This document shows, one piece after another, positions 25,564 to 35,664 of a stretch of 64,000 nt of DNA; the stretch's first letter is position 1, and every line of letters starts with the position of its first letter. Made by a program: the position numbers and the translations under genes. Source of the stretch: CAVQOB01 sp963714325 (GTDB taxonomy: Bacteria > Pseudomonadota > Alphaproteobacteria > Rhizobiales > Hyphomicrobiaceae); contig CAVQOB010000010.1 in NCBI GenBank assembly GCA_963714325.1, positions 248,001-312,000 on the forward strand. Direction: 5' to 3'. A model generated the notes under the pieces. The model was given only the letters and a program-made list of their open reading frames with translations, did no database searches and was not told the origin of the DNA.

Positions 25564-26087
25564 GACGATTCCTGCAAAGTTATCCCTGTGACCGGGATTT
25601 TTATTCCCACGGTGCCACCATGCCAGGAAGGTTTGAAGGTCGCGTTTAGCCGGCCGCTAAAATTCGATTTAAATCTCGTGCCGGTCGAGCGGGCGAACAG
25701 ATCAACGGTTTGCCCGCAGTGCCGCATGGCATCGAGCCGCCGGCAGAACGGCCCTCTGCATCGGTCGTTGGGCTCCTGCTGTTGCTGACACGACGGCCGG
25801 GTTGCTGGAATGGCGACACATCTGCGATGGCGCTCCGCGGAGATACCGGCACCGCCGGATTTCCATTGACATGGTTGCGCAATTCTTAATGCGGGGCCTA
25901 ACGGCGGCATGGCCCGCTGCAGCACTCGCTGTCTATCATGTTACCTTTCGTCAGCGGCCAATGCACGCTCGCATCAGACCGCCGATGGATAAAAAGCGTA
26001 ACAATCCAAAGACAGTTTCAAAACGTCCTTGTGGCAAATCGTGAGGGTCTTGCGCGCTTGAGCAATTGCGCAGCCATGGGGAGCACC
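25564..26087. promoter_or_regulatory. Divergent intergenic region between the RTX and serralysin genes
   Basis: 524 bases without a credible gene. It contains two palindromes close together, TTTAGCCGGCCGCTAAA (25645-25661) and GATTTAAATC (25666-25675), which could be operators. TTGACA at 25866 with TAATGC 15 bases later is a weak sigma-70-like candidate for the protease. Only the symmetry is certain. Confidence 0.4.
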
Positions 26088-27915
26088 ATGCCGAATACGA
26101 CCACTGTCGCACCGACAGGGAACGCGGATATCGACGGCGTGTTGTCCGGTATCCGCTGGGCGACAACCAGTTTGACGTTCAGCTTCCCGACCAATGGCAG
26201 CTTCTACGGGTACACCGGCGAGCCGGGATCGTTTGGCGCGTTGAGTGCGACTGGCCAGGCGGCGGTGCGTGGCGGCATCCTGACGAACTTCAGCGCCGTC
26301 TCTAACCTCACCTTCACTGAGCGGACCGAAACGGCCGCCGTGCATGGCGATCTGCGCTACGGCGACACCGACGACACCGGTGTCGCGCACGCTTACTATC
26401 CCTCGTCGCTGGCTGAGGGTGGCGACGTCTGGCTGGCACGATCGGGCGCCCTTGGCATCGAACTCGATACGCCGCAGCGCGGTAACTGGGCTTTCCACAC
26501 GCTGTTGCACGAGACCGGCCACGCCCTAGGGCTGAAGCATGGCCACGAGGTCGAAGGTGTATTCTCGGCCCTACCATCGGCGCATGAACTCGATGGAATA
26601 TTCGGTCATGACCTACCGGTCCTATGCCGGAGCACCCTTGACCGGGTACACCAATGGCAACTGGGATTTCGCGCAGACGCTGATGCAGGACGACGTCGCG
26701 GCGCTGCAGGTCATGTATGGCGCCAACTTCACCACCAACGCGGGCAACTCCACGTATTACTGGAGCAAGACGACCGGCCAGATGAGCATCAATGGTGTCG
26801 CGCAGAGCGCGCCCGGTGGTAATGTCATTCTGATGAACGTCTGGGATGGCGGCGGCGTTGATCTCTTCGACTTCTCCGATCGCACCGCCAACATGAGCGT
26901 TGATCTGACACCGGGCGGATGGATCAATCTCGGTGGGCAGTTGGCGTCGCTCGGCGCCGGTCACACGGCGATCGGAAATATCTCGAATTCGCTGCTCTAC
27001 AACAACGATCCGCGCTCGCTTATCGAGCATGTCATCAGTGGCACTGGTAGTGACACCATCACCGGAAACAGCGCGGCGAACAACATCTACGGTGGCGGCG
27101 GCAATGACGCCATTTATGGCGGACTTGGCCACGATCTTCTCGTTGGCGATGCCGGGAATGATTCGATTTATGGCGGCGCCGATAATGATGTGATCTCTGA
27201 ACTCGCCGGCAGCGGCGATGACCTAATCAACGGCGACGATGGCATCGACATCATCTACTCCGGCACCGGCAACGACGCTGTGACGGGCGGTGCCGACGCC
27301 GCCAACAATTACGCCAATCTCGGCGATGGCGCCGACACATTTTCTGGCGCGACAGCCACGGACGTCGTCGTCGGTGGCATTGGCAATGATAGCATCTTCG
27401 GCAATAGCGGCGACAACTCGCTCTACGGCGAGGATGGCAACGACACCGTCAACGGCGGCGATGGCATCGACGTTGTCAGTGGCGGCGCGGGTGCTGATAG
27501 TCTCAATGGCGGCGCCGGCAATGATCTGCTGGTCGGCGATGCCGGCGCGGATCTGTTGTTTGGTGGCAGCGGTATCGATATCTTTTATGGTGGCGCCGAC
27601 AACGACACCCTCAACGGTGGCGGCGATACGAACAACGACGGCCTCTACGGTGGTGCCGGCTTCGATACCTTCCAGCTTAACGGCGCGGACTATCACGGCG
27701 ACTACGTCTATGATTTCCAAGGCGGGGCCGGTGCCAGCGACGTCCTCGTCTTCTCCAGCCAGACCTTTGCGAGCATTGCCGAGGTCCGCGCGAGCGCGAT
27801 CTATTCCGGCAGTTATACGTACATCACCGCCGCCAACGGAAGCACCAGCATTCTGGTTGGCGTCAACATGGCGACCATCCTCGACGAGGACATCCTGCTG
27901 AGCGGACTGTTTTAA
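26088..27915 (+). pseudogene. Serralysin-type (M10B) metalloprotease with RTX repeats, interrupted by a frameshift
   Basis: Secreted zinc endopeptidase. The first frame runs from MPNTTTVAPTGNADIDGVLS through the zinc site HETGHALGLKH (about 26506-26541). The second frame carries the Met-turn block SMEYSVMTYRSYAG, the helical part (DDVAALQVMYGAN), eight or more GGxGxDxUx repeats and a type I secretion-like tail ending LLSGLF. The frames change near 26580-26592, between zinc site and Met-turn; one extra base in GCGCATGAACTCGATGG (or two missing) restores the family sequence. No slippery site is seen. It is either a recent pseudogene or a sequencing error. The start could also be the ATG at 26076. 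Confidence 0.85.
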
Positions 27916-27995
27916 AGCGCACGTCCTCCCGGCTTGACCAAAGCCGCCCGGACGGCCTACGACCGGCGATGAACTCCGTCGAGGTCCGCGCCCGC

Positions 27996-28820
27996 ATGTC
28001 CACCACCCGCATCGACCGCCGTTTTGCCGACCTGAAAAAGGAAGGCCGCGCCGCCCTCGTCACCTTCACGATGGCCGGCGACCCCGACTACGATACGGCT
28101 CAACAGATCCTGTTCGGGCTGCCGGCCGCCGGTGCCGACATTATCGAACTCGGCATGCCCTTTTCCGATCCCATGGCCGACGGCCCGGCCATCCAGGCGG
28201 CTGGGTTGCGCGCACTGCAGGCCGGACAGACCATGAAGAAGACGCTGGCCATGGTCCGCGCATTCCGCGCCAGAGACCAGAACACGCCGATCGTGCTGAT
28301 GGGCTATTTCAACCCGATTTACGTCTATCCGACCGAGACTTTCCTGACTGATGCGGCCGCTGCCGGTGTCGACGGGCTGATCATCGTCGATGCGCCGCCC
28401 GAAATGGACGACGAGGTTTGCCTGCCGGCTATAAAAAAAGGCTTGAATTTCATAAGGCTAGCGTCACCGACGACCGATGCCAAGCGCTTGCCGGCAGTGC
28501 TCGCCAACACTTCCGGCTTCGTCTACTACGTCTCCATTACCGGTATCACCGGGACGGCGGCTCCCGATCCGATCGCGGTTCACGCCAAGGTTGCACAAAT
28601 CAAGCAATCGACACACCTTCCCGTGGCCGTGGGGTTCGGTGTAAAGACTCCCGAACAAGCCCGCGCTATCGCCGTCGGCGCCGATGGTGTCGTCGTCGGG
28701 TCGGCGCTGGTAACCGCGATCAAGGAATCACTGGATTCCCGGGGCAAGGCCACTGGCCGGACACCCGATGCGGTTCTAGATCTGGTGAAAAGCCTTGGCC
28801 AGGCATTGCGTAAACGCTAA
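27996..28820 (+). CDS. trpA: Tryptophan synthase alpha chain
   Basis: Cleaves indole-3-glycerol phosphate to indole, passed to TrpB. The protein has 274 residues from the ATG at 27996 (MSTTRIDRRFADLKKEGRAA); an ATG at 27969 adds nine residues. The catalytic glutamate and aspartate lie in DIIELGMPFSDPMADGP, and VYYVSITGITG and VAVGFGVKTPEQA bind the phosphate. It heads trpA-accD-folC. Its usual upstream partner trpB is 16 kb away in the opposite direction (44101-45324). Confidence 0.95.
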   Translation: MSTTRIDRRFADLKKEGRAALVTFTMAGDPDYDTAQQILFGLPAAGADIIELGMPFSDPMADGPAIQAAGLRALQAGQTMKKTLAMVRAFRARDQNTPIVLMGYFNPIYVYPTETFLTDAAAAGVDGLIIVDAPPEMDDEVCLPAIKKGLNFIRLASPTTDAKRLPAVLANTSGFVYYVSITGITGTAAPDPIAVHAKVAQIKQSTHLPVAVGFGVKTPEQARAIAVGADGVVVGSALVTAIKESLDSRGKATGRTPDAVLDLVKSLGQALRKR

Positions 28821-28916
28821 GCCGGGGCCAGATCGGGTATAGCAAGGCAGGCAGGACCCGAGAGTCCGGCCGCCTCATTTGGCATTTGCGAACGCCGCCG
28901 CGAAGGAGCGATCGAC

Positions 28917-29999
28917 GTGAACTGGATCAATAGCGTCGTCCGGCCCAAAATCCGCAACTTCCTCACCACTAAGCGGGAGCTGCCGGAGAACATGTGGGTC
29001 AAATGCCCCGACAGCGGGCAGATGGTCTTCTACAAAGACCTGGAGGCCAACCAGTTCGTCATACCCGGCTCCGGCTACCACATGCGCATGGAGACGCCGC
29101 TGCGTCTCAAGTCCTTGTTCGATGACGGCGAGTACAAACGGGTTGCTGTCCCGGAGGTCCCGCTCGACCCGTTGAAGTTCCGCGACGGTCGCCGCTACAC
29201 CGACCGCTTGAAGGACGCCAAGGCCAACACCGCCATGAGCGACGCCGTCCTTGTCGGCGAAGGCAAACTCGATGGCCGCGATTGTGTCGCTGCCGCCCAG
29301 GATTTCCGCTTCATGGCTGGATCGCTCGGGATGGCCGCTGGCGAAGCGATCATCACCGCGATGCTGCGAGCGGTCGAAAAGAAGTGCCCATTCATCCTGT
29401 TCGCCGCATCGGGCGGCGCGCGCATGCAAGAGGGCATCCTGTCACTGATGCAGATGCCGCGCACCACGATCGCCGTGCAGCGGTTGCGCGACGCAGGCCT
29501 GCCCTACATCGTCGTCCTAACCGATCCAACAACCGGCGGCGTCACCGCGTCCTATGCGATGCTCGGCGACGTCCACATTGCCGAGCCCGGCGCGCTCATC
29601 TGCTTCGCCGGTCCGCGCGTCATCGAGCAGACCATCCGCGAACAACTGCCGGTTGGATTCCAACGCTCGGAATATCTATTCGAGCATGGCATGATCGACA
29701 TGGTCGTCCACCGGCATCACCTGCGCGATACCCTTGCGCGGCTGTGCAAGACGCTGATGGGCGGACACGCCGCTGCAAAATCGAGACCGGCGGTCCAAGC
29801 CGCCGGCTACGTCAACGGTCACGCCGCAGACGTTCCAAAGGCCGCCGCCTTGAAGAAAAGCGCCACCGCCGTCGAAGCCGAGCCCGTCAGCGAGAGCGAA
29901 CGCTTCGATGCGGCCGCGTTGGACGCCCGGGAAAAGGCCAAGCGCGACGCCGACGCCAAGGCCAAGGGCCGCGCGCTGCCCAATGACGGCGCACGCTGA
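28917..29999 (+). CDS. accD: Acetyl-CoA carboxylase carboxyltransferase subunit beta
   Basis: With AccA it transfers the carboxyl group from biotin to acetyl-CoA in fatty acid synthesis. The GTG start follows AAGGAG by eight bases and gives 360 residues. The crotonase-fold core is normal (FAASGGARMQEGILSLMQM, LTDPTTGGVTASYAMLGD). The N-terminal zinc ribbon has lost three of four cysteines (WVKCPDSGQ... and VIPGSGYH), which I recall as usual in Hyphomicrobiales. The tail after about residue 285 is a charged Ala/Lys-rich extension. Confidence 0.95.
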   Translation: MNWINSVVRPKIRNFLTTKRELPENMWVKCPDSGQMVFYKDLEANQFVIPGSGYHMRMETPLRLKSLFDDGEYKRVAVPEVPLDPLKFRDGRRYTDRLKDAKANTAMSDAVLVGEGKLDGRDCVAAAQDFRFMAGSLGMAAGEAIITAMLRAVEKKCPFILFAASGGARMQEGILSLMQMPRTTIAVQRLRDAGLPYIVVLTDPTTGGVTASYAMLGDVHIAEPGALICFAGPRVIEQTIREQLPVGFQRSEYLFEHGMIDMVVHRHHLRDTLARLCKTLMGGHAAAKSRPAVQAAGYVNGHAADVPKAAALKKSATAVEAEPVSESERFDAAALDAREKAKRDADAKAKGRALPNDGAR

Positions 30000-30039
30000 T
30001 CCCGTCAAACTCTGCGAATGAAGGTGCCGCGAGGCGAGC

Positions 30040-31368
30040 ATGGCTGCATTTGATACCTCGCGCAGCGATCGGCTGCTCGCCTCGCTGAAATCGCTGCATC
30101 CCATGCTGATCGATTTGTCACTCGATCGCATTCGCATCCTGCTGTCGAAGCTCGGTTCGCCGGAAAAGAAACTTCCCCCCGTCATCCACGTCGCCGGCAC
30201 CAACGGCAAGGGATCAACGACGGCATTGCTCAAAGCGATGTTCGAGGCCGCCGGCAAACGTGTGCATGTCTATACGTCGCCGCATCTGGTCCGCTTTCAC
30301 GAGCGCATTTCCGTTCCGGGCCCCGATGGAAAAAGCCGCCCGATCGCAGAAGAACCACTGATCGACCTGCTGACCCGTGTCGCCAAGGTCAACGGTCGCG
30401 ATTCCATGACCTTCTTCGAGATTACGACTGCAGCAGCCTTCCTGGCCTTTGCCGAAATCCCGGCCGACGCGGTGATCCTCGAGGTCGGCCTCGGCGGCGA
30501 TTTCGATGCGACCAACGTCATCGATCGGCCCGCGCTCTCGATCATCACGCCCGTCGCCATGGATCACGCCGAAAAACTCGGGCACACACTGGCCAAGATC
30601 GCCCGCGTCAAAGCCGGTATTCTCAAGCCTGACGCACAATCCGTGATCTCGCTGCAGGAGCCGGACGCCCTAGAGGTTATTCGCGCCCGCGCCCGCGATG
30701 TCCGGGCACCGATCTTCGTTTGGGGCGAAGACTACGATGCCTTCGCCCAGAACGGCCGCCTCGTTTATCAGAGTGAAGCTGAGGTGCTCGATTTGCCATT
30801 GCCGGCGCTGATCGGCCGCCATCAGATCATCAATGCGGGTGCGGCGATTGCGGCGGCGCAACTGCTGAAACCGCTCGGCATCACCGACACGGCCATTGAA
30901 CGTGGCCTGCTGGCCGTGCGCTGGCCGGCGCGCATGCAACGGCTGGAGAGCGGTCCGCTCACCCAGCGCCTCGCCGCCAACGCCGAACTCTGGCTCGACG
31001 GCGGACACAATCCCCATTGCGCAGCAGCGATCGCGCAAACCCTTGCCGATCTTGAGGAGCGCGCGTCAAAACCACTTTGCCTCATCGTCGGCATGATGGG
31101 CCAGAAGGACGCAGAAGGATTTCTCAGACCCTTCCGTGGCCTCGCCCGCCGCATCATCACCGTGCCGATCCCCGGTGCACACGAGGCGCCATTCGAACCG
31201 GCGACGCTAGCCGGCATCGCAATCAGGCTCGGCTTCACGGTTGAGACGGCGAGCGGCGTTCCGGCAGCCCTCGATCGCCTCAAGTCGACCGAACACGGTC
31301 CGCTGCGCGTATTGATCTGCGGCTCACTCTACCTCGCCGGCCACGTGTTGGCGTTACAGGACGGGTGA
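30040..31368 (+). CDS. folC: Dihydrofolate synthase / folylpolyglutamate synthase
   Basis: Adds glutamate to dihydropteroate and folates in the cytoplasm. The 442-residue protein has the ATP loop VAGTNGKGSTTALLKAM at about residues 51-67, SPHLVRFHERI, LEVGLGGDFDATNVI and DGGHNPHCAAAI. GAGG precedes the ATG. It follows accD by 40 bases, the conserved order. Its end lies 14 bases from the convergent cytochrome gene. Confidence 0.95.
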   Translation: MAAFDTSRSDRLLASLKSLHPMLIDLSLDRIRILLSKLGSPEKKLPPVIHVAGTNGKGSTTALLKAMFEAAGKRVHVYTSPHLVRFHERISVPGPDGKSRPIAEEPLIDLLTRVAKVNGRDSMTFFEITTAAAFLAFAEIPADAVILEVGLGGDFDATNVIDRPALSIITPVAMDHAEKLGHTLAKIARVKAGILKPDAQSVISLQEPDALEVIRARARDVRAPIFVWGEDYDAFAQNGRLVYQSEAEVLDLPLPALIGRHQIINAGAAIAAAQLLKPLGITDTAIERGLLAVRWPARMQRLESGPLTQRLAANAELWLDGGHNPHCAAAIAQTLADLEERASKPLCLIVGMMGQKDAEGFLRPFRGLARRIITVPIPGAHEAPFEPATLAGIAIRLGFTVETASGVPAALDRLKSTEHGPLRVLICGSLYLAGHVLALQDG

Positions 31369-31382
31369 CGACCCGAACCAAC

Positions 31383-31773
31383 TCACTGTGGCGCGAAAGG
31401 ATTTTTCCAGCCGCGCGCGCCGGCATCAGGCTTCGGGCCGTAATTTGCCGCCAGATACGTCAGAATGACATCACGCTCTTTTCCAGTGATCGCCGGCATT
31501 TTATGCCGCTGCGTCATCCAAGTGAGAACTCTCATCCCATTGCTCGCGCGTCATGCCCTGCTGCGCCACGATTCTGAAGGCATGGCAGGCAGTGCAAGCA
31601 TAAAACGTGTCATCTCGCCCAGGGCCGGCCGCGTACTCCTTCGGGTCCTCGTCACGCGGCGCGAATTGCGGCACTTTCGCCGTTTGCGCACCAGCCGTTG
31701 CCAATGCCAGCACAATGACGCCGGTCCCTGCCAAGACCGCTCGTCCGGTCCGTTGATAAAGCCTTAGGCTCAC
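31383..31773 (-). pseudogene. SorB-like cytochrome c, frameshifted
   Basis: Small periplasmic c-type cytochrome that would take electrons from the sulfite dehydrogenase. From a GTG at 31773 it reads an N-terminal signal (AVLAGTGVIVLALATAGAQ), then FYACTACHAFRIVAQQGM, the heme site CTACH. After EQWDE the frame shifts (about 31530): the other frame continues LTWMTQRHKMPAITGKERD, with the axial Met, to a stop at 31383-31385. Removing one A in GATGAGAGTTCTCAC restores the whole protein of about 129 residues. It is decay or sequencing error. Confidence 0.82.
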
Positions 31774-31783
31774 GCGCGCGCCC

Positions 31784-33155
31784 TCAACCGACCAGAATCG
31801 CGATCCGGTGCATGGGATTGCCGCCATAGCCCTGCGGGTTCCAGTTGCCGGCAATATGCGGTTGCGCGACACCCTTATCGTCCGTCGCGCGCGACCAGAT
31901 CTCATAGTAGCCGTCGCTGGGCACTTTGATGCTGGCGGTCCAACGCTGCCAGTCAAACCGGTTTTTTGGTGCCGAAACTTGTGCCGCCTTCCATGTCGCA
32001 CCGAAATCCACCGAGATGTCAACGCGTCTGACGGCGCGATCGCCGGCCCAGGCTGCGCCGCGCAACTTTACTTCCGTCGCGCCTTTCGCGAGCTTCGTTC
32101 CATTGGACGGCGAGGTGATGATCGAGCGGACCGGCATCGAATTCCAGGATCTTGAAATTGGCGTCATCGGCCTTCCCGCCGGGGATCATCGGGATCTTGG
32201 TGACGCGATAGGATGTGCCCGTCATGCCCTGGCCATCATGCTCGCGGTCGCGTAATACGATCCTGTTCAACCACTTGTGCGACAGCGAACCAGGCCATCC
32301 CGGCACGATCAACCGCACCGGTCCGCCGTGAATATGCGACAGTGGTTTGCCATTCATGTCCCAGACCAGCAGCACTTCGTTCTGCATGGCTTTAGCGAGC
32401 GGCATGCCGCGCGACAGCGTTTCCTTCGTCGCGTCGCCGGACAAATGCGGGTCGGTGCCATAGTGCGCGGTATAGATGGCGCTCGACTTAATCCCTGCTG
32501 CCTTGAGAACGTCTGACAGCCGCGCACCCGTCCACTGGGCGCAGCCGGCGCCGCCATTGGTCCATTGATTGCCACGGGCTGGTGGCGCAAAGAACGAGCG
32601 CCCGTTGCCGCCGCATTCAAGGACCGTGCGATAGGTGTACGATTTGTACTTCGCTTTGAGTTCGCCGAGTGTCACCTCAAGCTTCTTGTTCACTTCGCCG
32701 TCGATGCTGATTTTCCAACCTGCCAAATCCTTCGCCTCTTCAGGGATCTGCCCGTTGTTGCGCACGAAGAACTTCTCGGTTGGGGTCGTATCGTCGTCAA
32801 GGAGATGCTCTGGCGTTTCCGCCACGAGCGGCCGATCACCCAGTACGATCAGCCCCTTGTCCTTGCCGGGGAACTCCAGCATCTGCGGCCCCTTTGGCTT
32901 GGGCGGCGCGGCGGCGGGCGTCGTCGCTGGCTGTGCTGCTTTGTCCTGCGCGAGTGCAGCCGGGATGAGGCCCGCTGGCATGTTCGCCGCAAACGGGAAA
33001 CTCGCCCCAACCGCTGCGGCCGTCGCTGCGAGACCAGTATTGCCGAGAAAACCGCGTCGCGACACATTCGCCGTTCGCCCGAACACGACGGCATCGGCAC
33101 GCTCAGGATCACTCTCATAGAGTTCGTGGATCGAGCGTTCGGTTTTTTGGGTCAT
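31784..33155 (-). pseudogene. SorA-like sulfite dehydrogenase (molybdopterin), frameshifted near the C-terminus
   Basis: Periplasmic sulfite oxidase-family enzyme. It begins with a Tat signal (VSRRGFLGNTGLAATAAAVG), followed by the molybdenum ligand in TVLECGGNGRSFF and HIHGGPVRLIVPGWPG. At about 32139-32144 the frame changes: after DDANFKILE the other frame gives MPVRSIITSPSNGTKLAKG and the C-terminal dimerisation domain to ILVG. One extra T in GAATTCGATG explains it. It is 10 bases upstream of the cytochrome gene, which has the same kind of lesion, so both subunits would be broken unless these are sequencing errors. Confidence 0.85.
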
Positions 33156-33251
33156 GACATTGCCTCCCGAAATTTGGCCACCGCATCTTGGCCGCTCGCG
33201 CGGTCCTGTGGCAAGCCATTGATGCTTGCCGCGGGCACGGCCTGACCCGCT

Positions 33252-33968
33252 TCAGCGCTTGTTCACCTTGCGCCACGCTGCGAAGTCGGTCTTCGTCTTT
33301 TCTTCGGTCGCTGGATAAAGCCCGAGGATGGATCGCCCTTCCCGCACCTTTTCGGTGACGAAGTCCTCGAACGCGGTCATCTCCACGGCTTCGTCGGCGA
33401 TCTCGTCGGCGATGTGCGCGGGGATCACGACGCACCCGTCGGCATCCCCGACGATGACGTCGCCGGGAAATACCGGCGCATCGCCGCAGCCGATCGGGAC
33501 GTTGATGTCGATCGCCTGATGCACCGTCAGATTGGTCGGCGCCGATGGCCGGTGATGGAACGACGGCATATCCAGCTTGGCGATCTCGGCGGCATCGCGA
33601 AAACCGCCGTCGGTGACGATACCGGCGACGCCACGCACCTGCAGGCGCGTGACCAGGATCGATCCGGCCGAGGCGGCACGCGCATCCTTGCGGCTGTCGA
33701 TGACGAATACTGCGCCGGGCGGACAATCCTCCACGGCCTTGCGCTGTGGATGGGCGCGGTTCTGAAAAACGCTGATGGCGTTGAGGTCCTCGCGTGCGGG
33801 CATATAGCGAAGCGTGAAGGCTTCCCCGACCATCGTCGGCTTGTTGGCATCCAGCGCCTGCACATCCTGGATCATCTGACTGCGAAAACCGCGCTTGAAC
33901 AGCGCCGTGCAAATCGTCGCGCTGGAGACGGTTTTCAGTTTGTCTCGGGTGGCCGGGGACAAAGGCAT
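33252..33968 (-). CDS. RraA-type aldolase (HMG/CHA aldolase-like)
   Basis: A 238-residue protein of the RraA/MenG fold. It keeps GDVIVGDADGCVVIP and the aldolase motif IVTDGGFRDAAEI (Arg-Asp-x2-Glu), which separates true class II pyruvate aldolases from the RNase E inhibitor RraA. It probably splits 4-hydroxy-4-methyl-2-oxoglutarate or 4-carboxy-4-hydroxy-2-oxoadipate. It is the last gene of the tctBAC-dehydratase-esterase operon, 16 bases after the esterase gene. The substrate is inferred from context. Confidence 0.82.
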   Translation of the reverse strand: MPLSPATRDKLKTVSSATICTALFKRGFRSQMIQDVQALDANKPTMVGEAFTLRYMPAREDLNAISVFQNRAHPQRKAVEDCPPGAVFVIDSRKDARAASAGSILVTRLQVRGVAGIVTDGGFRDAAEIAKLDMPSFHHRPSAPTNLTVHQAIDINVPIGCGDAPVFPGDVIVGDADGCVVIPAHIADEIADEAVEMTAFEDFVTEKVREGRSILGLYPATEEKTKTDFAAWRKVNKR

Positions 33969-33984
33969 TGCTGTGCACCTCTCA

Positions 33985-35640
33985 TCATCTGCATTCGAAA
34001 CTTGCTGCGTCCTCGATCGACCCGACGCCCTTGTACGTCGCGACTTTCGGATAGGCGCAGAGCGGGCGGGTACGATCCGGCCAGGGAACTTCCGGCGTGC
34101 GGCGGGCCTTGGCAAGGATCATGTCCGGCGCGGCCCCCTTCTCGACCCAGGCATCGAGGGCGGAAAGTGCGTCAAAGGCATCGGTGGCTGGACCTCCGGC
34201 GCAATGGGTCATGCCGGGCACGAGGAAAAGGCGGGCAAAGCTCGGCGCGTCGGCATAGCGCTTAGCGAGCTGATCAACATAGTCGACGGTGTCGAGCGCC
34301 GAAAAGATCGGATCGGCGACGCCGTGGGTGAACAAGATTTTGCCGCCGCGCGCGCGGTACTTGTCGAGATCGGTCGACATCGCCGTCTCGTACTCGATAC
34401 CGGCTTCATAGCCGTCCCGGGTCGCCATCACCTTGGGCGGATCGCGGTCGAAGTCGAACTGCATCACCCAGCCGGCAAGATCCGCTGGCTTCTCCGGCGG
34501 GCTCATGAAGGCATAGGCGATGGAGCCCGGGATCAAGGTCATGTTGCGCGCATTCGGTGGGCTCACGTTCGGCGTGCCGAGACGCCAGGCTCGCCATCCC
34601 GGGCTCGCGAGACCCGGATCCCAGGGCCAGCGCGCATAGAGCAACTCGCCCTTGGCATTCTGCGTGCCCCTGAAGATGCGATCAAGCGCCTTCGCTTTGG
34701 CCTCCGGCAGGCATGGCGCATTGCGGCCGGGCGTGCAGGTGAGCGTCGCCACATCGAACGCGCACGCCTCGATGTTCTGCACCATCCCGTCTTTGACACC
34801 ATCGGCGGCGTCGCAGCGATCGAGCACAGTGTCGGCAACGAGTTTCAACTCAGCATCCGAGAAGGCACTGCCCATATCCGGTTTGCCGTCGGCGAGCTTC
34901 GGGGCGACGCTCAGGAACTCGCGATTGTGTCCCATGGCATCGATGGCGGCGAGTGGCACGCGATGCGCAGGGGCGGCCGCGATGACCCCGTCGAACAGCT
35001 CTGGATAGCGCTGTGTTGCCATCATCGCCTGTCGGCCGCCATTGGAGCAGCCGACAAAGTAGGAGCGCGCTGCTGGCTTCGCGTACAGCTTCGCAATCGC
35101 CGCCTTGGCTGCCACGGCGACCGGGGGTACGGAGCTGTAGCCCTTGTCCTTGCGCGCCTGCGGATCGAGTCCGAACAGATAGGGGCCGAGCGCCCCCGGC
35201 TCTTCGAGATGGCCGGCGTCGGTCGAGGCGACCGCATAGCCATTGGAAAGTCCATTTGGCGGCGTCACCCCGGAGCCGATCAGGCCGAGCGCGGGGCGCA
35301 GCACACCATCCATGCCACCGCCACCCTGGAAAAAGAACTTGCCATTCCAATTGAGCGGCAGCCGTAATTCATAACCAATCGCATACGGCTTGCCGTCGAT
35401 ACCGGTGCGCTCGTTGATCCTGGCCCTGACCAGGCAATGGTCGGGCGCGGGGGCGGTCGCGCCGGCGGGTGCAGGCGGCGCCAGCTGCACACCGCCAGCA
35501 GCCACAAATTCCGCTATCACCACGCGACCGCTGCCGGCAAAACCTTGCGCTAGCGCGGCGCAGGATGCCTTGAATTCCTGGGCTGCGGCTTGCTGGCCGA
35601 ACGCTGCGGACACAATGGCCGCGAGAACGATCTTTCGCAT
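33985..35640 (-). CDS. Tannase/feruloyl esterase-family hydrolase
   Basis: Secreted ester hydrolase of 551 residues. A Sec signal (MRKIVLAAIVSAAFGQQAAA) is followed by a tannase-like alpha/beta hydrolase domain. The CS-D-HC pattern of this family is seen: FVGCSNGGRQAMM (nucleophile Ser), GVADPIFSALD (Asp) and GMTHCAGGP (His), with the two cysteines next to Ser and His able to form a disulfide. It may free gallate, ferulate or similar acids from plant esters. It lies in the same operon as a TTT-type importer, a dehydratase and an aldolase. Confidence 0.88.
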   Translation of the reverse strand: MRKIVLAAIVSAAFGQQAAAQEFKASCAALAQGFAGSGRVVIAEFVAAGGVQLAPPAPAGATAPAPDHCLVRARINERTGIDGKPYAIGYELRLPLNWNGKFFFQGGGGMDGVLRPALGLIGSGVTPPNGLSNGYAVASTDAGHLEEPGALGPYLFGLDPQARKDKGYSSVPPVAVAAKAAIAKLYAKPAARSYFVGCSNGGRQAMMATQRYPELFDGVIAAAPAHRVPLAAIDAMGHNREFLSVAPKLADGKPDMGSAFSDAELKLVADTVLDRCDAADGVKDGMVQNIEACAFDVATLTCTPGRNAPCLPEAKAKALDRIFRGTQNAKGELLYARWPWDPGLASPGWRAWRLGTPNVSPPNARNMTLIPGSIAYAFMSPPEKPADLAGWVMQFDFDRDPPKVMATRDGYEAGIEYETAMSTDLDKYRARGGKILFTHGVADPIFSALDTVDYVDQLAKRYADAPSFARLFLVPGMTHCAGGPATDAFDALSALDAWVEKGAAPDMILAKARRTPEVPWPDRTRPLCAYPKVATYKGVGSIEDAASFECR

Positions 35641-35664
35641 GGGTCACACTCCAGGCTGTCTCGT

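Noticed and set aside
26575..26600. Programmed ribosomal frameshift in the serralysin gene
   Set aside because: No slippery heptamer, stop codon stimulus or downstream pseudoknot is visible at the shift.
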